Assembly (NCBI GenBank): GCA_014529385.2 | Contig: CM043944.1 | Location: 171,795,740 to 171,859,739, forward strand | Reading direction: 5' to 3' | Length of the DNA stretch: 64,000 nt | Origin: Adiantum capillus-veneris | Taxonomy: Eukaryota; Streptophyta; Polypodiopsida; Polypodiales; Pteridaceae | Shown: piece by piece, positions 56,874 to 64,000 of the stretch | Layout: each line of letters opens with the position of its first letter | How positions within the stretch are numbered: the first letter of the stretch is position 1 | Translations under genes and position numbers: made by a program | Notes under the pieces: generated by a model | What the model was told of the DNA's origin: nothing | Seen by the model: the letters and a program-made list of their open reading frames with translations, nothing else | The model's database searches: none

Positions 56874-57785
56874 TGTTAGAAGCTGGACACACCCTACGGA
56901 AAATGACTTCTCGACGGATTATTATTTTTTGTAATTATTCATTTATTGAGAAAACCCGACATTTCACCTTTGTAGAATTGGGGCTTACAGAAGTTTCCAG
57001 ATTGTATCCCAGTTTTGACATTTAGATTGAGTAGATGGTTAAATTGGAACATTAGGGTTTGAGATTGTAAGGTATTTATACCACTTTTTGACCTTAATAA
57101 AAAAACCTTTGTCATTTTAAAAAAAGTTTGAAGTCTGTGAGTGAGCGTACTGTGTACGAGAGAGAGTGAGAGCTTCATCTTGACACTACGCGCGCACTGG
57201 TGGTCGAAATCGAGTGCGGAGAAGTGCAGTGTGTTGCCCCCGATGAGAGCTACGTACCAATACCTACATTGTGCGCGTATGGTCCGGTTTTGCGAGCTCC
57301 ATCTACGAGCTTCATCTGGTGATTCGGTGAGCATACGTTATCCGTTTTTGCATTTTAGCATATCCATGCGTTCGCATTGAGTAGAGCTACACATTAGGCA
57401 CTTTAGTTTTCGGAAACGACGACCTGCAAATTTTGACCAGACATCCTACGTGTTTTTGCACCGGGTGTTTTGGGTTAGGATTTTGGTTCATAGACCTTAG
57501 GGAGAGCGACCTATTGGTGTTAGTTCTATGAGGTTTCGAGACTATTTGATGGGTATTCGGCTCTAGAAAGCGTTATAGGAAATCTCCTCTTATGCACTCC
57601 TGAAGGCTGTAGCTTAGACATAGGGTAGAGACCTCTGTAGGAATTAGTCGAGAGTCGGTTGAGTGTAGATTGACACCCTATGCTTGCTTCCATGTGCCTG
57701 CGGGTTGAGCTTCGTCCTTAGCTGACAAATCTTGTTAGGTGAGTTCTCGCTGTGCTGACGTCCGTCGCGGTGTATCCGTCCAACA
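56874..57785 (+). repeat. Delta 3' LTR (912 bp)
   Basis: Matches 36763-37690 with substitutions and a ~16-base gap near 57525. It carries the palindrome half-site at 57439-57451. Confidence 0.93.
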
Positions 57786-57790
57786 GGGCC

Positions 57791-58921
57791 AAGATTGTGG
57801 TGGGAACTGGGCCTATGCATGAGGGGCTTGAGGTGTCAAAAAGTCAAATATTCAATCCCTACAAGGAGGGGGCGAGCCCTACATGAGGGGGGATGAGAGA
57901 GAACACCCACACACTCACACAAGGCATGCACGGTACAAAGAAAGCAGAAGGGACACTTGTCAAGTTCCTCCTCATGTTGCCCTCATGGTGTGCCTAAAGC
58001 CTATTGGTTGGCCACCCAAGGGGTCCAATGATAATTTATGATATTTAATTAATTGATTTTGCATTTATCAAGTCCTCTCTCTCAAAGGGGAAAGAGAGAC
58101 ACTTGTCCCAAGGCTACCCTTGTTGCTTGCTGCCCCCTGCTTGTGATTGGCTAGGCCTGGAGGGGTCCAATGAGCTTCAAGCATAAGCTACAAGGGAGGG
58201 TTGACCCAAGAAAGCTAGGGACTCACCCACACACACCCACAAACATTCTCATTGTGTGCTATGCAAAGTGCAAGAGCTCCCTCTCCTTCTCCAAGCGAGT
58301 AGAGGTTGAGAGCCTACACCAACACTCTTGGCTATGGAGTGCAAATCCAACCAAGAGCCATGCTTCAATGCTTAAGCTTGCCATCTACTTCTTCTTCATT
58401 ACTATGCTATTATGTATGCTAGCAACAAGAGTTATGATAAGTGAGGAACTAATTCTTTCTCCTATGAAATGTTTCATCTTCCTCTTTCCTACCCTCATTC
58501 CCTGCTAGCTCTCTCCACCTTCGAAGGTGTTTGAGGTCTTGGGACTGAGGCTTGGGATAGTTAAAGCTTTCTTCAAGTTTATGTTATGCTTGTGATGCAT
58601 GAAGCTTTCCATCTTCATTGCATCACCTAGGTTACAAGGAACACAAAGATTGTATTGTAACAAGTCTCTCTTAATGGGAGAAATCATAATACAAATGCCT
58701 ATTGGAGGGGGACCGGCTCCACATAAATCCGGTCCTCAATTGTTGTCATGCTCTCTAAATTCTCTCTCTTGCAAAAGTATTGTTCATTCCAAGTTAACTA
58801 ATTGTTATGATTATGTTGCTATCTTCAATTATGTTCACCTGCTATGCTCACAAAGTCATTTCTCAAAAGTACTCTCATTAATTTACGCTACTCTCAAGTT
58901 AAATAGGCCAATTCCATTACA
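57791..58921 (+). repeat. Beta 3' LTR, second part
   Basis: Resumes the beta LTR after the delta target duplication; the first ~80 bases match 29725-29806. It ends at CCATTACA, chosen because CACTC follows and also precedes the 5' LTR. A hairpin GGACCGG...CCGGTCC lies near 58710-58735. Confidence 0.65.
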
Positions 58922-60160
58922 CACTCATTTTGAAAAATCCTTTCATGAGCTTCTAGTTCAAAGACTATTACATATGGAAAAAATGAGAAATTTGTAAAAT
59001 TTGTCATGCCTTGGTCACAACAAGCCTCCAAAGTTGATGGACCACCGCATTTTACCCAAAACAGCCATTTCTTACGTTTGATTGATTATAAATAAGAGTG
59101 GGGATTTTTGTAGGGCATGAGATAAAAATTCCCGTTAACTTCAATGGGTTGATAATAAAACCATATTGTTACTGTTGCCTCACTATTATTTTTTGGGGAA
59201 AAATATAGGTACAAAAAATTTGCATATTTTCCATTGTGCGGACCTATCATCAAAGTTTCTATAGTCACGCTCAATACAAATACTATATACATGTTTTCTT
59301 AGCTCCCTTTGGGCCTTTGAATTCAAAAGGAGCCATGGAGCATGTCAAAAGAATAATGAATCTCGTACTCAATGGAACTTTGAGGACAATGATGAAGTGC
59401 TAAATACAACAAACATGACAAAACTAGGACTAGCATTTTTACTTCTAGAATCCCATCATAGAAACTACTCAATATCTAACCAAATTTATAGTTTATGATT
59501 AGGTGTGGTTACTACGTACAAAATACATACAATTGGCCTAAGAAACTAGCAATATTGAGAAAGCTACACTTGCTACACTAAAATGTCCCATATTCTTCAA
59601 CAATAAAAAACTCAACCATCATCATATACTATGCTATATAGCGTATTAGGTCCCCTACAACTCAAGGAAGATTAGCTTTACGCTATACATGACACTTACA
59701 CAATCAAAATTGCGTTTGGATATCAAGAAAGCCACCCAAAAAAATCATATAAATGCTAATTTTGGCCAAAAAAAGGATTAGACAATTCTTGTAATTTGGT
59801 CATAACTTTCAATTTTAACACTTAGTTCTCCCAGAATCATCAAAACATGTTGAGAACTACAAGGGCTTATCCTCTAGCAATCTAAACCTCACAAACATGA
59901 TGTTTAGAGTAGTATAGTTGCAAAAATTTGAAAAAAAAAAAACCAAAAACACGATCCGTTTCTTCACACAGTTTAGGTTAAAAAATGTTGTGCAAGAGTA
60001 AGGTTAATGGTGAGATCGATATTTTTAAAAAAAAGAAGGTTTTTTTCAGGTTATAAGGAAACGTTATGGATATATAGAACCGAGAAATTTATTTTTATAC
60101 TCTTCAAATAATTCAAGCAAAACAGTCACTTAACAAGACACAAAAGTGTCCAAGGACATA
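58922..60160. other. Interval between beta and outer copia alpha; no gene seen
   Basis: AT-rich sequence with no coding motif. Its right edge has GACACAAAAGTGTCC and GGACATAAAAGTGT. The second also occurs at 29193, just before beta, so this interval and 29190-29251 may be the two flanks of one further element inside alpha. Confidence 0.5.
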
Positions 60161-60169
60161 AAAGTGTAC

Positions 60170-61090
60170 TGTTACCAGTATAGTGTTAAAGAAGAAAAAT
60201 GGTGGCACTCTATGGATGAAGAGATGGTTGTCCTTGATGCAAATGTGACATGGATTTGGTGCCACTACCCAAGGGAAAGAAGGAAATTGGATGTAAGTGA
60301 AGTTAAAAAATAAAGCATAATTCTAATGGCAATGTGAGCAGCTACAAGGCCAAGCTGGTGTCCAAAGGTTATGCACAACCTTATATGATTGATTATGAGG
60401 AGACATTCAACCTTGTAGCCAAGATGACTATCATTTGTGTGTTTATTGTAGTGGTTGAACTTTAAAATGGATGTTGAAAATAATGGATATAAAGAATGCA
60501 TTTTTTAATGGAGACTTGGAGTCGTTACAAGGATATGCAAATATGAGATTATGTGACCTTGTATGCAGGTTAAAGAAATCAATGTATGGAATGAAGCAAG
60601 CACCTAGAGCATGGTACAGGAGGATTGTGGAATTCCTCATTTTGCTGGGCTATGAGACGTCTCATGCAATTGTTTGTGCAAAAAAGAATGAGGTAGAATC
60701 GTGGTGATATGCATCTATGTGGATGACTTGAATATTAGAGGTGATAATGTGACTGAAATAGAGGGTGTATAGACTCTACTTATGTAGGAGTTTGAGATAA
60801 AAGACTTGGGAGAGTTTTGTGGTATTTCCCGGGCATTGAAACTATTCACACAAAAGAGGGTGTATGGGTGTCACAAAGACAATATGCTTTGGACATGTTG
60901 AAAAAGTATGGTATGGCTGACTATAAGACGATTGCAATGCCTTGATATCAAAATTTGAAGTTGAAGAATGATGTAGGTCAAGTATTTGAGAATGCTACCA
61001 TGTATAGGAAGATTGAGGGCAACTTGATTTACTTGACTATCTCATACCTGACTTGAGCTATACAGTTGGATTGGTGAGTCAATTTATGCA
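60170..61090 (+). pseudogene. Outer copia alpha, reverse transcriptase half
   Basis: Plus-strand RVT_2 pieces: WWHSMDEEMVVLDANVTW (60201), SYKAKLVSKGYAQ (60340), MDIKNAFFNGDLES (60485; catalytic Asp), VCRLKKSMYGMKQAPRAWY (60565) and the active site YVDD at 60717-60728. EFEIKDLGE and later decayed thumb sequence follow. Stops and shifts throughout. It continues the integrase half at 27.6-29.2 kb. Confidence 0.85.
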
Positions 61091-61380
61091 CTCTCCTTAA
61101 AAACCACACTCATGCAATGAGGTTCACATTGCAATGTGTCAGTGCTACCTTGGATTATGCAATTTTTATAGGGTTGTTGTGGAGTTGCAACTCTATGGAG
61201 TCTATGGGCCATCTGTTTAGTGAAGATTTTGAGAAGGCTATTTTTTTATTAATGTTTTACATGTTTAAGAAGAGAGAACGAAAAAAAGGATTGTCCCAAC
61301 GGGAAATGTGCAGCCTAAGGTCAAGCAAAAGCGGTGCACACGATGCAGTTGTTGCCTCTTGATTTATCCTCTTGTTTCTC
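61091..61380. other. No supported gene
   Basis: Possibly the end of copia alpha. The frame at 61117-61362 has no RNase H motif that I can identify. Confidence 0.4.
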
Positions 61381-61489
61381 CAATGTGAAGGTATCATACA
61401 CCGAATCAATGCATAAGTGCTATATAATGGCCTCACTATGGTATCCAACCATTAATCCACATGAACATGGGTCTATCCAAGGGCACAAG

Positions 61490-61960
61490 GTGTAGAGATT
61501 GGTGGATAATGGTGCAATGAACAATTTCATTAACTATAAGTTAGTGAAACGGCTCCTGTTTCCCAAGACTTTGAGTTTCTACCATTATAAGGTAGCGATG
61601 ATGAACATCCATGATGCCAAGGATTGGGATACTTAAGTGAAAGATGTACCGCTGGAGATTCAAGGGTATCACATATTGTTGAATATACAAGTCTCATATG
61701 AATATGGACCAAGCTGATGTGGTCCTTAGTTAGAAGTGGTTACATAGTCTATGATCATCACTTAACTTACATATCTATGAGCACAACATTTTGATGTTTG
61801 AATAATACAACGGTGTGCACATGCTGCTATTAGGAGGGAAGGATGTGACTTCTTTGCCAATCATTTGTATAGCCGAGCTTATGAAGCTCTTCTGTTAGCG
61901 AGTCACTATGATTGAACATTTGTAGCATAGCCATGTGACAACAATATACTGTCAATACTT
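61490..61960 (+). pseudogene. Possible retropepsin remnant of a gypsy element
   Basis: A plus-strand frame reads RLVDNGAMNNFINYKLVKRLL, resembling the protease block with DSGA changed to DNGA, followed by VPLEIQGYHILLNIQVSYEYG after a stop. The catalytic Asp is kept but the following Ser is Asn. Weak on its own; the neighbouring repeats make it plausible. Confidence 0.45.
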
Positions 61961-62863
61961 AGTGAAGCAACATGGATGTCTTGTCTCACTTGTCTAGATT
62001 GTCACACCATTTTTTCACTTAGACAAACTCAAAATGCAATGAAAGTTTATGAGGAGGTCTACCAAGCCTAGGGGCACTATTTTACCAAGTCTATCGCAAT
62101 CCGGCAAGGTACCAAAATCACAATCCATCATACTCACGGTCTTAAAAATTGTAATAAAACTATAAAAAGGTCACCCTATGGTGTCACTCTCCTATGGTTG
62201 AAACATAAAAAAACAATCATTTTTGCACTCAAAATAGTAGATTTAGCTCACAGATAGACAATCGCAAACCACATAAAAAATGAGAATGATTACACATACC
62301 TTAACGAGCAAGAGACAAGGAACACAATGCACTATGTGAAATTGGATTTTGATTACCAGAGCTTGAGAAAAAAGTATTACAATGTGCTTTAGAGTAGCCG
62401 CTCTCAGCCATACTGTAATGTTCCCAATATTTTTTTAATATAAAAACTATTTCAATTATTTTGCAGAAGTATTCAAGGTCGTATTTTTGTAAATTCATAG
62501 CGAGTTTCAATTGAATGATTGGATCAGACAAAGGATTTCAAAAATGTTGTTATGGCCCTTACTCACTTTGAAAGGATAAATTGCTAAAGTTAGAAGCTAT
62601 AATTGCAGATAAGAGTTGACCCATAAGAAAGAAGGCAAAAACATTGGCTAAGTTTTAGGAAAGAGAGAGTAATTTTAGGAAAAGAGGAGTATTTTTGGTA
62701 AAAGAGGAGTATTTTTAGCAAAGAAAGAGTATTCTTAGAGAAGCAAGAGAAGTAAGCCAACATCAGAGATTCTTTTCTTCTTTTTCTCAAATAAGCTAGG
62801 CTTCTCCTAAAATTGGAGTCTCAAAATTGTACATTGATATATGTGTGCAAAAAATAAATAAAG

Positions 62864-62911
<48 letters not shown>

Positions 62912-62940
62912 TATAGTCGCAATCACGTACGAACTTATCT
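61961..62940. other. No gene seen; short tandem units and AT microsatellite
   Basis: About four ~22-bp units of the type AAAGAGGAGTATTTTTAGC lie at 62655-62740. (AT)n occupies 62866-62908. Minus-strand open frames here are by-products of the repeats. Confidence 0.6.
62866..62908. repeat. (AT)21 microsatellite
   Basis: Perfect AT run. Confidence 0.96.
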
Positions 62941-62984
62941 TTGTGCTTTTTGCTATTCTTAGCTATTGTTTTGGCCTTGAGAGT

Positions 62985-63430
62985 TTATAAAAAGACCCCT
63001 CTCCCCTCACTTTCAAGAGACACACATGGAAGTTCTCAAAAGCAAAAGCTCTCTTGCCTTGACGTTGGAGGTATCTTCTCTCCTCAAGTTCTCACCCTCC
63101 ACCTCTGTCCCTTAAGATCTCACTCTCAACCCATCTCCATCTCTACCACCGTCGTGTTGTCCCTTGGATTGTTGAGTTCTCTTTCTCTCTCTCTTGCCGT
63201 CTTCTTGGCAAGCAAGGAATCCATAACTTTGTTTTTCACAACAAAGTTTACCCTCTCCCCTTTTCGATGCAATGGCCCCAAAGCGAGTGACCCGAAGCCC
63301 CAAGGATGCTCCTGTCATCCACCTCCAAGAAAGGTACAAAGGAAGGTATCATCTACTCCAATTATAACTCCAACAGAGGTATCCGCTGTGGAAGAAGTCG
63401 ATGCCGCCGACCTCAACCACAAAAGGTAGT
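62985..63430 (+). promoter_or_regulatory. TATA-like promoter and CT-rich leader, possible gypsy LTR/5' end
   Basis: TTTATAAAAAG near 62985 is followed by a CT-rich leader. The first good ATG, at 63270, starts a short frame (MAPKRVTRSPKDAP) that soon ends. It could be the promoter and decayed gag start of the gypsy element whose integrase end appears at 63.8 kb, or an unrelated exon. No LTR pair is visible. Confidence 0.35.
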
Positions 63431-63783
63431 CCAATGTGTCACTAATCCGGTAAGACAAATTTATGATTTTGCATTGTTATTCATGTTGACGTGGCAAGCC
63501 AAGCATAATAATTTTTTTAAACCGTCCAAGAAACATGATTGTTATCACAAGGAACAAGCTTATGTTTTTGTAAAGTAGTGAAAGAGTTGTTTGATAAATT
63601 AATATTGTTATAAAATTATTATTGTTTGATATTAGGAGTTACTTGTTGGATATAAAGAGTTGATTGATCATGTTTGAAGAATCATTTAAAGAGAAAAATT
63701 GCTGAAAGAATATATTTTGCTCCTTGTGATTAGCAAGATGCCTTGAGGTTAGCGAGATGCGAGCGTTGCAGTTAGCAAAATGA

Positions 63784-64000
63784 TCATATGAGAAAGTGTC
63801 AAAGAAGGCTCAGCTAAAAGCCAATGAATGCATGGAGAATAAGAAAATTGAAAATGGTGATTTGGTGTTGCGATACAATAGTAAGTTGGACAATACCTTT
63901 CAGAAGAAGTTTCAAATCAAATGGGAAGGTCCTTTTACTGTCGTGAATAAATTTGATAATGGCACATATCAATTGGCAGATTTGAGCGATGTACAACATA
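63784..64000 (+). pseudogene. Gypsy pol C-terminal (integrase end), cut by window edge
   Basis: Open from 63784 to the window end. Blocks include KAQLKANECMENKKIENGDLVLRYNSKLDN and QKKFQIKWEGPFTVVNKFDNGTYQLADL. This is the classic gypsy integrase C-terminal region with the GPF/Y motif. No start is visible; the upstream integrase core is not present in this frame, so this is a fragment or a domain following a deletion. Confidence 0.85.

Larger units (their letters stand above)
36763..57785 (+). mobile_element. Very long Ty3/gypsy element delta (Tat/Athila-like pol), 21 kb with nested insert
   Basis: Bounded by LTRs 36763-37690 and 56874-57785, both TGTTAGAAGC...CCAACA. The 5-bp target duplication is GGGCT/GGGCC (36758-36762, 57786-57790) in the 3' LTR of beta. 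PBS directly after the 5' LTR; polypurine tract before the 3' LTR. Removing the 3.7-kb copia epsilon leaves about 17.3 kb. Order: 1.9-kb leader with palindromes, gag, retropepsin, RT, RNase H, integrase with two zinc modules, second retropepsin-like ORF, 1.9-kb non-coding stretch, coiled-coil ORF. The pol motifs FLDGFSGYNQ and GHIVS-NGI suggest the non-chromovirus Tat/Athila group, known for large size and extra ORFs. Several stops, frameshifts and diverged LTRs show it is no longer active. Confidence 0.9.
29252..58921 (+). mobile_element. LTR element beta (gag-only gypsy type), split by two insertions
   Basis: The 5' LTR part (29252-29806) and the 3' LTR (36302-36762 plus 57791-58921) match over about 555 bases. 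A purine tract (AAGAGAGAGG) precedes the 3' LTR. The only coding part is a gag; about 400 bases separate its end from the 3' LTR once copia gamma is removed. This resembles the non-autonomous TR-GAG class. Candidate target duplication CACTC lies at 29247-29251 and 58922-58926. Gamma split its gag and delta split its 3' LTR. Confidence 0.75.

Noticed and set aside
62941-63429. 162-aa frame near the right edge as a secreted protein
   Set aside because: It spans a TATA-like promoter and a CT-rich leader and does not start at a good ATG; no known domain.

Overview
This is nuclear DNA of a land plant with a large, repeat-rich genome. The evidence is one spliced plant-type receptor-like cytoplasmic kinase gene with GT-AG introns, set in layers of Ty1/copia and Ty3/gypsy LTR retrotransposons, with CT/GA, AT and poly-G tracts. 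There are no operons, phage genes or CRISPR arrays. A fern, lycophyte or gymnosperm-like genome would fit, but the sequence alone does not fix the species.

Layout. 1-9.2 kb: no host gene. A badly decayed minus-strand Ty3/gypsy copy (called theta here) runs from gag (about 9.1 kb) to integrase (about 2.65 kb). A small non-autonomous LTR element at 3,020-5,116 has split its integrase, leaving a 5-bp target duplication. 9.7-13.8 kb: two 1.1-kb direct repeats enclose a copia 3' end, and a near-palindromic 20-bp motif recurs. 15.0-18.3 kb: the only clear host gene, an apparently intact six-exon RLCK-VII/PBL kinase on the minus strand (467 aa). It has a GA/CT-rich upstream region and a 43-nt G run in intron 1. 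19.7-22.2 kb: a possible tRNA-derived SINE remnant, a CT microsatellite and unassigned sequence. 22.2-26.3 kb: a 5'-truncated, mutated copia (A) lying in a minus-strand gypsy fragment, followed by four copies of a ~191-bp tandem repeat.

27.6-61.1 kb is one nest of elements. The outer layer is a decayed copia (alpha), whose integrase half is at 27.6-29.2 kb and whose RT half is at 60.17-61.1 kb. Inside it is an LTR element (beta, 29,252-58,921) that keeps only a gag with an Arg/Ser-rich N-terminus. The gag of beta is split by a nearly complete copia (gamma, 30,789 to about 35,886). The 3' LTR of beta is split by a very long gypsy element (delta, 36,763-57,785; about 17.3 kb without its insert). 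The pol of delta is split by a young non-autonomous copia (epsilon, 45,544-49,230) with an intact Gag-like ORF but no integrase and almost no RT. Target-site duplications support delta, epsilon and the small element at 3.0 kb strongly, and beta moderately.

The most unusual object is delta. It carries gag, retropepsin, RT/RNase H of the 'FLDG-SGYNQ' type and an integrase with two zinc-binding HHCC modules. About 5 kb of extra coding capacity follows pol: a second retropepsin-like domain with repeated WIPK-like motifs, then a long coiled-coil protein. A family of 24-bp palindromes (half-site AGACATCCTACG) is found only within this element: in its leader, just upstream of the coiled-coil ORF, and as half-sites in both LTRs. 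The decayed theta copy keeps both HHCC modules in the same order, so the double module belongs to the lineage and not to one damaged copy.

61.1-64.0 kb holds a retropepsin-like remnant, an AT microsatellite, a TATA-like promoter region and, at the right edge, the C-terminal integrase region of another gypsy element.
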